From assembly GCA_035547915.1 (NCBI GenBank), contig DASZTS010000121.1, positions 62,001 to 126,000 of the forward strand: 64,000 nucleotides of DNA, read 5' to 3'. Below the pieces are notes generated by a model. That model searched no databases and was not told where the DNA came from. It worked only from the letters and a program-made list of their open reading frames with translations. A program made the position numbers and the translations under genes. This document shows, one piece after another, positions 18,680 to 26,286 of this stretch (the first letter of the stretch is position 1; each line of letters opens with the position of its first letter). This DNA is from DASSFG01 sp035547915. Its GTDB lineage: Bacteria > Planctomycetota > Planctomycetia > Pirellulales > JAICIG01.

Positions 18680-19440
18680 CGTCGCGCGCGCAGCGCGCAG
18701 AGAGAGTATGTATTCTCTCATCTACCATCTTCTCTTCTCTTCTCTTCTCTAGTCACGCTGCGCGCATTGCGCGCGCACGGTTTTTGCGCGCCGTGCGCGC
18801 GCTCGTAAGTGCTTTCGATTGAGTCATTTACGCGTTTCGCTGCGCGCCCGTTGCCGCGCGCGCACGAGCGCGCGCACCCAAGCGCGCGCGGCGCGCACAC
18901 CCAGCGCGCGCGCTGCGCGCAGAATGCGCGCGCGCTGCGCACGCGTGCGCGCAATACGGCGCGCGCGCCGGTTTTGCGCGCTATGCGCTTCCTCGTAAGT
19001 GCTTTCTATCTGACGGTTTGTGCGTTTCGCTACGGGCGCCTTTATTGCGCGCGCCGGTGCGCGCGCGCTGCGCGCACGACCAGCGCGCGCCGTTGCGCGC
19101 GCGGCGCGCAGACCCCAGCGCGCGCGTGCGCGCGCGCTGCGCCACAAAAAATCTGTCGAGCCGTCGCATCACGGCCGTCATTTCGTTGTTCGACGGCCAC
19201 TCGCTTTCCCGGTAAGTGCTTTCTATCTGACGGTTTGTGCGTCTCGCTCATCGAGGTCAAAGTCGCGTGCCAAAGAACGTCCCATCGCCGCGCGCAGCGC
19301 GCGCAAACCCTCGGCGCGCGCGCAAAAGCGCGTCCGCGCGCGCGCAGCCTCAGCGCGCGCAAGACCAGCGCGCGCGCAAAAACCCCCCTGGGTGCGCGCG
19401 CAAAAAAACCGGCCGCGCGCGCAAACCTTTGCGCGCGCAA
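18680..19440. repeat. Alternating GCGCGC region with three copies of a 37-base direct repeat
   Basis: Dozens of GCGCGC runs separated by short non-GC spacers. Embedded are three direct copies of GTAAGTGCTTTCTATCTGAC plus GGTTTGTGCGTTTCGCT, starting at 18805 (diverged), 18995 and 19212, spaced 190 and 217 bases. Copies 1 and 2 are also preceded by similar GGTTTT-GCGCGC sequence. A perfect 10-bp inverted repeat (GCGCGCACGG/CCGTGCGCGC) surrounds 18770-18800. Alternating purine-pyrimidine runs of this kind favour Z-DNA. Confidence 0.8.
18727..18750. repeat. Polypyrimidine TCTTC microsatellite
   Basis: Pure C/T tract made of about five 5-base units. Polypurine-polypyrimidine mirror repeats of this kind can form triplex (H-) DNA; here the tract borders the alternating GC block. 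Confidence 0.75.
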
Positions 19441-19618
19441 AATGCCCTACAGGAGGGGGCTTTCGGGCGCCCGGAAAGACACGGAAGTCCGCGGAGTGCG
19501 GCTGCCGCCGAAGTGACGTTACCGGGGCGTTCGTACGTCGGTCGCAGAATGCGCTGCCTTGGGATCGCGGACGGGGCGCCGTGACCGACGATCCGTGCTG
19601 ACCGTCGGCGTCGGGCTT

Positions 19619-19990
19619 TCAGGGCTTGTCGGACGCCCTGGGTGCCGCTGTGGCGGGCTGCAACAATCCGCGCTCCGTGGCCAGGCGAATAAGGTGTGCC
19701 TTGTTGGTCGCTCCCAGCTTCATCATCAAGCCGTGCCTGCGGAGGTGAACCGTGCGCAGGCTTACGCCCAGTTCGCGCGCGATCTGTTTGTTGACCATGC
19801 CGGCCACGGTGAGCGACAGCAGATCCCGCTCTTGGTCCGAGAGAGCCGGCGGGTCGGGCGGCGTGCTATCGAGGTAGAGCTGGTGGCACACGGCGCACTG
19901 ATAGGCCCGCTCCGATCGGCCCCAGAGACTGCCGGCCGATTCCTGACGCCGCTCGTCACCACAAGCAGGGCACTTCACGTTCACGACCAC
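19619..19990 (-). CDS. Zinc-ribbon plus LuxR-type HTH transcriptional regulator
   Basis: A 123-residue protein. Residues 7-36 carry two Cys pairs (CPAC and CAVC) spaced as in a zinc ribbon. Residues about 50-108 form a GerE/LuxR helix-turn-helix: LSDQERDLLSLTVAGMVNKQIARELGVSLRTVHLRRHGLMMKLGATNKAHLIRLA. There is no receiver or autoinducer domain. The HTH recognition helix (VSLRTVHLRRHG) is complete. Known targets: none; the gene lies between the GC-tract region and the small membrane-protein cluster. Confidence 0.85.
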   Translation of the reverse strand: MVVNVKCPACGDERRQESAGSLWGRSERAYQCAVCHQLYLDSTPPDPPALSDQERDLLSLTVAGMVNKQIARELGVSLRTVHLRRHGLMMKLGATNKAHLIRLATERGLLQPATAAPRASDKP

Positions 19991-20075
19991 TACGGAGTAA
20001 TCGCTGCCAATGACCCGCCGAGCCCATCAGCCTATCTCTCTCAACACCCGGCGACAAGCGGTGGGGGGCCTGGGG

Positions 20076-20166
20076 TTGTGTCCCAACACCTGCGTTGCTA
20101 GCACCCCGTCAAGCAAAAGCCCTGAAACGACTGCCTAACGGGGTGCTGGGGTTTCAGGCAGGGGGT
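20076..20166. repeat. Repeat family 2, copy A
   Basis: About 91 bases sharing long identical blocks with 20679-20769 (GTGTCCCAACACCTGCGTTG; GTCAAGCAAAA; CCCTGAAACGACTGCCTA) and weakly with 30944-30993. It contains nested inverted repeats: AGCACCCCGT with ACGGGGTGCT, and CCTGAAAC with GTTTCAGG. It abuts the stop codon of the gene at 20166-20417. Confidence 0.8.
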
Positions 20167-20417
20167 CAGAGTATGCGGTAGAAATCCCAGAGGTCGAGCC
20201 AGTCCTCGAAAATGGGCCGGGCGCTTGCCGGAAGGGCATCAACGACCAAACCGAGCGGAAGGTATACCGCCTTAAAGACAAAATGCGCCGCGGGGTGAAT
20301 ATTGGTCATGCCGAGCAACGCGACCGCAGGGCCAATGCTCAGCGGGTAAGCCACAAGCAGCAAAGCCAGCAGGAGGGCCACTGAGGCGCCGCCACGTTTC
20401 TTTCGGTTCTCGTCCAT
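20166..20417 (-). CDS. Small membrane protein MDENRKK
   Basis: An 83-residue protein from ATG 20417: charged N-terminus MDENRKKRGG, two hydrophobic segments (about 12-36 and 45-62), C-terminal WLDLWDFYRIL. The start is chosen because the 20 bases upstream (CCGCCCTGGTGTCCTCTGGC) match those preceding the gene at 20757-21047, which also starts with Met-Asp. There is no Shine-Dalgarno sequence. Repeat family 2 begins at its stop codon. Function unknown. Confidence 0.6.
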   Translation of the reverse strand: MDENRKKRGGASVALLLALLLVAYPLSIGPAVALLGMTNIHPAAHFVFKAVYLPLGLVVDALPASARPIFEDWLDLWDFYRIL

Positions 20418-20439
20418 GCCAGAGGACACCAGGGCGGAA

Positions 20440-20649
20440 TTAAACAGGGGGCTTTCTGGAGAACAGCCAATGACAGAAGACGGCGAAAAGGCCATTGATG
20501 GGGGCCGCGCACCAAAATGGCCACACAAAACGATAGTTTGAAAGTTGCTGAGACGACACCTCGTGGCCGTTCGCGATGAACACCAAAAGGCTCCAGGACG
20601 ACAGGAGGATCAGAATCAAGGCAGAACTGAGCACTATGGCAGTTCCCAT
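20440..20649 (-). pseudogene. 5'-truncated relative of the membrane protein at 7397-7840
   Basis: The reading KTFWMGTAIVLSSALILILL ... FWCAAPINGLFAVFCHWLFSRK aligns with the C-terminal half of the 7397-7840 product (RSFWVGASIPCAIALLTTFL ... FWCFAPINGLLAVGIHSLFW). The N-terminal half is absent; repeat family 2 copy B starts 30 bases upstream, where the missing part should be. An ATG at 20649 could still yield a 69-residue protein, so it may be expressed, but it looks like a gene broken by the repeat or by the rearrangement that placed it. Confidence 0.6.
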
Positions 20650-20678
20650 CCAAAATGTCTTCAGCCGATCGCTTGTGG

Positions 20679-20769
20679 TGGTGTCCCAACACCTGCGTTG
20701 CTGCCACCACGTCAAGCAAAAACCCTGAAACGACTGCCTAGCGGGGTGCCGGGATTTTAGGCAGGGTGT
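20679..20769. repeat. Repeat family 2, copy B
   Basis: Same orientation as copy A, 603 bases further on. Its end (20757-20769) overlaps the stop codon of the gene at 20757-21047. The outer inverted repeat of copy A is imperfect here. Confidence 0.8.
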
Positions 20770-21047
20770 CTGCGAAGCTTGATGATGGAGACGATGGTTG
20801 CTGCTGCCCCGAGTATCCACTCGGCGGCAATCCCAGCGCACCATAGTTCGAACCTATTTGGAGGCAAGCGATCGCAGGTGCACGGGTCGTACATCCCAAT
20901 GGCGGTCGTGAAAACCACGCCACTGCTTCCAATCCAAAACAAGGCGCCAACGGCCAGCGTCACCGTCCAGAATATCTCATTCTGCGGCTCAGGCGCCATA
21001 GTCGCCGCGTCTTTCTCTCTCGGCGCCTTGTACGGGTTATCGTCCAT
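20757..21047 (-). CDS. Small membrane protein MDDNPYKAP
   Basis: A 96-residue protein: MDDNPYKAPREK, then two hydrophobic segments (about 25-49 and 70-90) with a Cys pair (CTCDR) between them. The NPYxAP start is common among planctomycete membrane proteins of unknown role. The upstream sequence CTGGTATCCTCTGGC directly before ATG is shared with the gene at 20166-20417; TATCCT five bases from the start could be a -10 box of a leaderless transcript. The stop lies inside repeat family 2. Confidence 0.65.
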   Translation of the reverse strand: MDDNPYKAPREKDAATMAPEPQNEIFWTVTLAVGALFWIGSSGVVFTTAIGMYDPCTCDRLPPNRFELWCAGIAAEWILGAAATIVSIIKLRRHPA

Positions 21048-21077
21048 GCCAGAGGATACCAGGGCGGCGGTGAATAA

Positions 21078-21344
21078 CTAATCGGGCGGAAAGATGGCGT
21101 TGAATGCGCCGAGAAAGTCGTTTCTGGAGCCCGGATTCGATTTTTGAAAATGAGCGATCCGACTCCTCGTTATCGACACGCTCCACGTCCCCCAACCGAA
21201 CATCTCTGCGGGAAGGTTGTGGAACGCATACGCAAGGGCTTGAGACTCGGGTGGCTCCGAATAGCGCAGACAAACCAAAACGTCTTGGAGCAGCATGCCA
21301 AGCTGTTGTAGTTGGTCTTGATTGGGAAGCGGGTCGCGATCCAT
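21078..21344 (-). CDS. Hypothetical 88-residue soluble protein
   Basis: Reads MDRDPLPNQDQLQQLGMLLQ ... and is unrelated to any family I recognise; helical and polar, no membrane segment. TATGATAGAGGG precedes the ATG, so both a weak ribosome site (GAGGG) and a possible -10 box are present. It is 30 bases upstream of the MDDNPYKAP gene on the same strand. Function unknown. Confidence 0.45.
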   Translation of the reverse strand: MDRDPLPNQDQLQQLGMLLQDVLVCLRYSEPPESQALAYAFHNLPAEMFGWGTWSVSITRSRIAHFQKSNPGSRNDFLGAFNAIFPPD

Positions 21345-21422
21345 CCCTCTATCATACCGCCCGGCTCAGGAAAAAGCCTCGGCGGGGCGGCTATTCAGCC
21401 GGGGGAGGGGCTACGGTTACTG

Positions 21423-21614
21423 CTATTCGTCAGCCAGTTTTCGCAAAGCCTCAATGAGCCAGTGAATTTCATTGAGACCGTTGCGGTGTTGGTCCCCGAC
21501 CGCGTTTAGGGCGTTGTTTGTTGCTCCCCTGTAGGACAAAACGAAGGTAGCCTTGGAATCTCCCCATCGGGCCGCAATCTCTCTGCGGATGTTCATCCTG
21601 GTCGCTTCGAGTTG
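21423..21614 (-). CDS. Hypothetical short soluble protein
   Basis: A 63-residue reading from ATG 21614 (MQLEATRMNIRREIAARWGD ... LIEALRKLADE), polar and helical. The frame is open further upstream to 21818, but that part overlaps sequence shared with other repeats and is Arg/Trp-rich, so it is likely non-coding. No family recognised; it may be a fragment. Confidence 0.35.
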   Translation of the reverse strand, partial: QLEATRMNIRREIAARWGDSKATFVLSYRGATNNALNAVGDQHRNGLNEIHWLIEALRKLADE

Positions 21615-21836
21615 CATAAACCAGTGGTCTGTTGGGACACTACCATGCCTGGCGTCCCACCACCGCCGAATCTTCACCCCGCCGCCCTGGCGCGGTCTCA
21701 TGGCCGGGCGTGGCGAGCCACGTTGTACGGCAATCAGCAATGCGAAATCCTTTCCGCGAACTGATCGAATCCAAACAGGTCGTGTTTGGACCCAGGGGGA
21801 TCGAACTTGGACCGACATCGGTTCTCGGACAGGCTC

Positions 21837-21941
21837 TTAGAGCAACCGACAAAACCGGATCGAGCTCCACAAAAATCGGCGTTTCACGGCCGATTTTTCG
21901 CCCACGGCGCTCCGGCTTCCCGGTTCTGTCAGCCGCTCTTA
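21837..21941 (-). repeat. Dispersed hairpin repeat, near-complete copy
   Basis: Reverse orientation. Begins TTAGAGCAACCGACAAAACC and ends CTGTCAGCCGCTCTTAG, with the core AAAATCGGC-GTTTCACG-GCCGATTTT as a 9-bp stem. It overlaps the stop codon of the gene at 21939-22106. The 24 bases before it (21813-21836) occur inverted at 6801-6824. Confidence 0.85.
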
Positions 21942-22106
21942 GTTAGGCAGGGGTCGGCAGCCCAAGGGCAAGGGCACGGAAACCAAGTCGACTACCAGCA
22001 TGTAGAGGACGATGCAAAGCCACAACACAACGAGCCAGGGCACGCGGCGACGAGGTGGTGGCTCAGGCGATTGGTCGCTCGTAACTTCTCGCGGGCTCTC
22101 GTCCAT
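21939..22106 (-). CDS. Small membrane protein MDESP
   Basis: A 55-residue protein: MDESPREVTSDQSPEPPPRR, then a single hydrophobic segment (VPWLVVLWLCIVLYMLVVDLV). The sequence before ATG 22106 (GTGGTACCCTCCGGC) resembles that of the two other Met-Asp small genes at 20417 and 21047. The stop is formed within the end of a hairpin-repeat copy. Function unknown. Confidence 0.5.
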   Translation of the reverse strand: MDESPREVTSDQSPEPPPRRRVPWLVVLWLCIVLYMLVVDLVSVPLPLGCRPLPN

Positions 22107-22276
22107 GCCGGAGGGTACCACGGTGGGAGGGGGCGGGGTGGTGCCTAAGCCATTGACTATTATAGACTTAGTCGACGCAGGTCGGCCAGCATTTCCAACG
22201 CCTGCCAGGCAGCCGCTACAATGGCAGGAGCGAGCGGCCGACCCTGCGCCGCGACCAATGGCAACCGAGGAGTTCG

Positions 22277-23671
22277 ATGACGGCGGCTTCGTGGCTGATT
22301 ATCACGGCAATGGTCGGTTGCAATGCGCTCTTCGCCGCCTACGAAATCGCCCTGGCCTCGGCCTCGCTCGGCCGGCTCAAGGCGTTGGCCGACGCCCATC
22401 GCGGCGGCGCGCGCGCCGCCTTGTCGATGAAGCAGAACATGGAGGCCAGTCTCGCGGCCTTGCAGTTGGGTATCACGCTGGTGGGCGCCATCGCCGCGGC
22501 CACCGGCGGCGCCAATGCCGACGAGTTGATTGCCCCGCATCTGGTGGCGGCCTTCGGCTTGTCGGTCAGCTTGGCCCACGTCCTTTCGCTGGCGTTGGTC
22601 GTGGTGCCCCTCAGTGCCGTGACCATCGTGGTCGGTGAGCTGATTCCCAAGGTCTTCGCGCTCAAGCACAAAGAATGGGTCTGCCTCAAGCTATCGCCGC
22701 CCATGAAAGCGCTGGCCACGCTCGTCTTTCCGGCGGTGTGGGTCCTCGAAGGCTCGGTGCGGACGCTCCTGTCCTGGAGCGAGCGTCGCTGGACGCCGAC
22801 CATGGAGGGGCATAAGGCCGAAGTGACCGAGATGCAGGAATTGCGGGCCGTGGTGGCGTTGGCCCGCACCTCGCGTCTGATCGGCGGCCAGGAAGAAAAG
22901 ATCATCCTCGGCGCGGCGCGGCTCTCGAGCCGCTCGATCGCCGAGATCATGATCCCCGTGCGCGAGATCGTGACGCTCGATCTCTCGCTCTCGATGTCGG
23001 AGAGCCTGGTGTTGGCCCATACCGACATGCACACGCGCTTTCCGGTTTGTGCCAAGGCGGGCGATCCGCAAACGATCTGCGGCTATGTGAACTTCAAGGA
23101 CATCGTCTCCGAATTGCGGCTGGCGCCCGACCAGCCATCGTTGCGCGGCATCATGCGTTCCATGCCCGACTTGTCGGAAGAGCTTTCGATCGCCGCCTCG
23201 TTGCAGCGCATGATCCGCGAGCACGTCCACATCGCGCTGGTGCGACATCGCCAGGGCGACATCGTGGGTATGATCACGATGGAAGACATCTTGGAAGAAC
23301 TGGTGGGCGACATCCAGGATGAATACGACCGTGTGCCCGGTCACGTGGCCGAGGTGGGCGTCGGCTGGGTCATGGGCGGCGGCGTGACGTTGGAGCGCAT
23401 CGAACAGGTCACAGGACTCCGACTCGACCGCGATCGCCTGCCGGGCGGTACGCGCACGCTACACGACTGGATCACCGCGCATCTGGAGCGACCGGCCCGC
23501 GGCGGCGACATCGTCAGGGCCCAAGGTCTTCGCGTGCTGGTTCGCAAGTTGCGCCGCAGCCGTGTCCTCGAAGCGCAGGTGTCGCGCGACGAGCCGGCAG
23601 GACATTCGCAACCGGCGGATCGTGCCGGCGAGCGCTCGGCCTTGCCCGCCGAGGCGGAAAGTCGCCGTTAA
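22277..23671 (+). CDS. Hemolysin-family CNNM/CBS membrane protein
   Basis: A 464-residue protein. The N-terminal DUF21/CNNM domain has four hydrophobic segments (about 5-25, 60-80, 88-118, 135-160) with AAYEIALASASLGRLKAL and GELIPKVFAL. Two CBS domains follow (IPVREIVTLDLSLSMSES ... and MITMEDILEELVGDIQDEYD), then a CorC/HlyC domain (GGGVTLERIEQVTGLRL, DIVRAQGLRVLVRKLRRSR). The family is linked to magnesium/cobalt efflux and is often annotated hemolysin; a cytolytic role is not supported. A solo repeat end follows the stop. Confidence 0.93.
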   Translation: MTAASWLIITAMVGCNALFAAYEIALASASLGRLKALADAHRGGARAALSMKQNMEASLAALQLGITLVGAIAAATGGANADELIAPHLVAAFGLSVSLAHVLSLALVVVPLSAVTIVVGELIPKVFALKHKEWVCLKLSPPMKALATLVFPAVWVLEGSVRTLLSWSERRWTPTMEGHKAEVTEMQELRAVVALARTSRLIGGQEEKIILGAARLSSRSIAEIMIPVREIVTLDLSLSMSESLVLAHTDMHTRFPVCAKAGDPQTICGYVNFKDIVSELRLAPDQPSLRGIMRSMPDLSEELSIAASLQRMIREHVHIALVRHRQGDIVGMITMEDILEELVGDIQDEYDRVPGHVAEVGVGWVMGGGVTLERIEQVTGLRLDRDRLPGGTRTLHDWITAHLERPARGGDIVRAQGLRVLVRKLRRSRVLEAQVSRDEPAGHSQPADRAGERSALPAEAESRR

Positions 23672-23674
23672 CCT

Positions 23675-23696
23675 CCGGCTTCCGGGTGTTGTCAGC
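23675..23696 (-). repeat. Solo end of the dispersed hairpin repeat
   Basis: CCGGCTTCCGGGTGTTGTCAGC matches the end of the copy at 21837-21941 with small changes. It starts three bases after the stop of the CNNM gene; the hairpin core is absent. Confidence 0.5.
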
Positions 23697-23723
23697 ATTT
23701 AGGCCGAGGCCGACCGGCCAACG

Positions 23724-25472
23724 CTACCAGACCACCTGGCAGCGTGTCTCGAACACGTTGGCGTAGGTCTGCACGTTTTGGACGTTGTTCATCGCGTAGA
23801 TGTAGTTGAACATGACCTTCATCTGCCGCGTGAGATACCAGTTCACGCCGAACGTGGCGTCGTTCAGCCGGCCGCCCTGGATCGATCGGTCGCTCAGATT
23901 CATGGTCGAGAACCGCGCGGCAATCTCCCATGCGCCCGAGCCTTGCACGACGTTTCCGTCGCGGCTGCGGACGCGGAAGAAATTGGTGAACGGCGTCACC
24001 GACGTGTAATAGCCCTGGTCGCGGCTGTACACCCGATGCTCGCCGGTCAGAAAGTAGCTGGCGAAGACATACGCCCCATGAAAGAAGAACGGGTTGCCCC
24101 CCGCCGTCGGATCGACCCACGTGCCGTAATACTCGCCCTGGAGTGAAAATGGGCCGAGCACGGTCGAGGCCTCGACCTGCGCGATCTGCGTATCGCGCGC
24201 GGCGATACCAGGCGTGCCGATGAAATTGGGGATCACGTTCTTCGTGGTGAAATACGTCAGGACGGCTTCCGGCGTGGTCGCATATTTCACCGTATTGTTG
24301 CGCGCGTTTTGATATTGGTAGGCACCACCGAAATGGACCATATAGCGACCGTCCGACGGTTCGTCGTACCAGGGCAGGAACACGAATCGCTGCGTGAAAT
24401 CGAAACGGCCCGCCTTGCCGAACTGCTCGCCTTCGTCCGTGGCCTGGAACGTGGAAATGTCGGTGTAATACGAGGCCAGGTAATTGGGCGTCGAGTTGAA
24501 GAGCATCGCTCCCAACTGACGGGCCGGATTGAAAGCCTGCGGCAGGCCGCGCTCGATGAACGTCAGGTCGTTGGCGCTCATCAATCGCTCGGTGCTCAAC
24601 GGTACGCGGAACTCACCCATGCGCAACGTGCCCAGGTAGCCCAGTTGCCGAATCTCGACGTAGGCGTCGGTGATGCGCGGCAACTGTGCCACGACCTGGT
24701 CGACGTTGGAGAAGTCGACCTCGAAGCGGTAGAAGTAGATGTCGTAGCCCGTGCCCTGCATACCGATACGGGCCCGGCGGAAGTCGGTACCGTTGGGAGC
24801 GTGACCGACTTGCTTGATATTGCTCGGGCTCTGGCCGAACGTGACCGTATCGGCCTGGATGCGGCCGAACAGGTTATGCTCGAACCGCCCTTCGCTCTCC
24901 ACGGCTGCCCGCGTGTCGCGTTTTTGGCCTTGTCCGCGCTCATTCAGATCTTCCAGCGCTCGGACTCGGCGGTTCAGTGAATCCAGGGCTTCGGCGCCGC
25001 CTTGTTCCGAGAGGCTCGGTTGATAGGCGGCCATCTGTATTTGGTCGTCCGGGCCTTCCAATTCGGCGTCGGCCACGCTGGCGAAATGCTGGGCGGGGCC
25101 GGGCGGCAAGGTCGCCAATAGCGCCGGTTGACTGTTGGGAAGTGAAAGCTCCGGCACGGAGGACAGCTCCGGCACGGAGGACATCGGCCGCGCAAACCGG
25201 ACCGACTGCACCGCTGGCTTTTTGCCCGGAGTATTGGGAGATTGAGGCGCCGGCCTGGGAGGCGCGATATGTCTGGCAAGCGGTTGCTGGACCGCCGCCG
25301 GGGTCGTCGTTGCTGGCGGTGGCGCGGCAGAATCGAGCGCGGTTGGCGGCGCCTGGGCCGAAGGCGGCTGCGCCCGCGCGCTCGCGACGCCCAACAGGCC
25401 CGCTAGGAGGGCGAAGGCTATCCTTCGGCAAAGCTCACACGTTGACGCGGCCTCAACGCTACGCCCTGCCAC
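23724..25472 (-). CDS. OprO/OprP-type porin
   Basis: A 582-residue outer-membrane protein. A signal peptide (RIAFALLAGLLGVASARA) is followed by a Pro/Ala-rich linker with a tandem SSVPEL-SSVPEL (an 18-base duplication at 25148-25183), a short coiled coil (EALDSLNRRVRALEDLNERG), and an antiparallel barrel with FGRIQADTVTFGQSP, FRRARIGMQGTGYDIYFYRFEVDFSN, LGTLRMGEFRVPLSTERLMS, VGYxLxRQMKVMFNY-like strands (FGVNWYLTRQMKVMFNYIY). This is the phosphate-selective porin O/P fold; the real substrate is not determined. It ends in Trp, not the usual Phe. Confidence 0.85.
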   Translation of the reverse strand: MAGRSVEAASTCELCRRIAFALLAGLLGVASARAQPPSAQAPPTALDSAAPPPATTTPAAVQQPLARHIAPPRPAPQSPNTPGKKPAVQSVRFARPMSSVPELSSVPELSLPNSQPALLATLPPGPAQHFASVADAELEGPDDQIQMAAYQPSLSEQGGAEALDSLNRRVRALEDLNERGQGQKRDTRAAVESEGRFEHNLFGRIQADTVTFGQSPSNIKQVGHAPNGTDFRRARIGMQGTGYDIYFYRFEVDFSNVDQVVAQLPRITDAYVEIRQLGYLGTLRMGEFRVPLSTERLMSANDLTFIERGLPQAFNPARQLGAMLFNSTPNYLASYYTDISTFQATDEGEQFGKAGRFDFTQRFVFLPWYDEPSDGRYMVHFGGAYQYQNARNNTVKYATTPEAVLTYFTTKNVIPNFIGTPGIAARDTQIAQVEASTVLGPFSLQGEYYGTWVDPTAGGNPFFFHGAYVFASYFLTGEHRVYSRDQGYYTSVTPFTNFFRVRSRDGNVVQGSGAWEIAARFSTMNLSDRSIQGGRLNDATFGVNWYLTRQMKVMFNYIYAMNNVQNVQTYANVFETRCQVVW

Positions 25473-25671
25473 GGTTTTGCTCCCCGGACGGATACGCGTT
25501 GTCGATCAGTGTGCTTATCGGCCCGCATAAACCGTAAGGCCAGCAAAAACGTCAAAATCGCCATTTCAGGCAAATAGGCCGCAAATCGCCCAGTCAGGCA
25601 AAGCAGGGAAAGCTGGCTAGGATTTCCGACGGGCATGAATCGCCCGCGGTAGAGAAAGGCCGTTCGCCGGG

Positions 25672-26286
25672 TTAGTCGGTGAAGTGCCCTTTGCCGTGCA
25701 TGAACCAATAGTCCGTGCCGTAATCGTAGAACTGCGCGTCGGCTTGGCGGGCGCGCCACAGCTCCGACAATTGTGCGGCTTGCCCGGCCGACATGCGCGT
25801 GCTACCCGACGTCGTTCGCTCTTGTGCGCCGACGCGCGCCTCGAGTTGCCGCAACCTCGCCTGCGTTTGGGCGAGTTGCTGTTGGATCTCCCCCAGGTTT
25901 GCCGGCGGCGCCGAAGGAGGTTGGCCTGCCTGATACCGTTCGGGATCGGGGACGGGCGCCGAATAGGAAGAATACCTCATCGGCGAGACGCGATTGCGAC
26001 CCTCCTCGGCGATCGAGCGCGCGGGGTTGTAACGCACCCACGATCGTCCGTTGTGGTAAGCCCACGAATTCGACGGGAGCCAATACCACCACCGACCGTT
26101 GTGGAAGCTATATCGCCAATCCGCGTTGTGCGTCGCCCGTTCATCCTGCCGGCTGTTGGCAACACCCGCCACGCTCGTGTCGGGGGCCGCCGCGAATGCT
26201 TTCCAACCTGGAATGGTCACGAGGCATCCCACAACGAGCCCAATGGTCAGCGAAACTCTTTTTTGCCTAACGTGTGTGAGATTCAC
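25672..26286 (-). CDS. Secreted protein with Trp-rich repeat and coiled coil
   Basis: A 204-residue protein of no named family that I recognise. Signal peptide (LTIGLVVGCLVTIPGWKAFAA); then two tandem sequence units around residues 57-90, YSFHNGRWWYWLPSNSWAYHNGRSWVRYNP, where HNGR-WW/SW-V repeats; then a Tyr/Pro-rich linker, a short coiled coil (LGEIQQQLAQTQARLRQLEARVGAQE), and a C-terminal segment FYDYGTDYWFMHGKGHFTD. Exported structural or wall-binding role is plausible but unproven. Confidence 0.7.
   Translation of the reverse strand: MNLTHVRQKRVSLTIGLVVGCLVTIPGWKAFAAAPDTSVAGVANSRQDERATHNADWRYSFHNGRWWYWLPSNSWAYHNGRSWVRYNPARSIAEEGRNRVSPMRYSSYSAPVPDPERYQAGQPPSAPPANLGEIQQQLAQTQARLRQLEARVGAQERTTSGSTRMSAGQAAQLSELWRARQADAQFYDYGTDYWFMHGKGHFTD

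Larger units (their letters stand above)
18245..19618. other. Gene-free region, 1.37 kb
   Basis: No credible gene on either strand. The left part (18409-18467) carries a 16-base tandem repeat, then a pyrimidine tract near 18727-18750, then the alternating GC region to about 19440. All open frames here are Arg/Ala-rich by-products of GCGCGC. It separates the divergent 8-18 kb operon from the LuxR-type regulator. Confidence 0.75.

Noticed and set aside
18680..19440. CRISPR-like array
   Set aside because: The three direct repeats are 190-217 bases apart with low-complexity sequence between them, and no cas gene is present.
18809..19601. Open frames in the GC block on both strands, including one with SETHKPSDRKHL
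   Set aside because: They arise from GCGCGC reading as Ala/Arg/Cys; the repeated peptide comes from the 37-base DNA repeat, which falls in different frames in different copies, so it is not a protein repeat.
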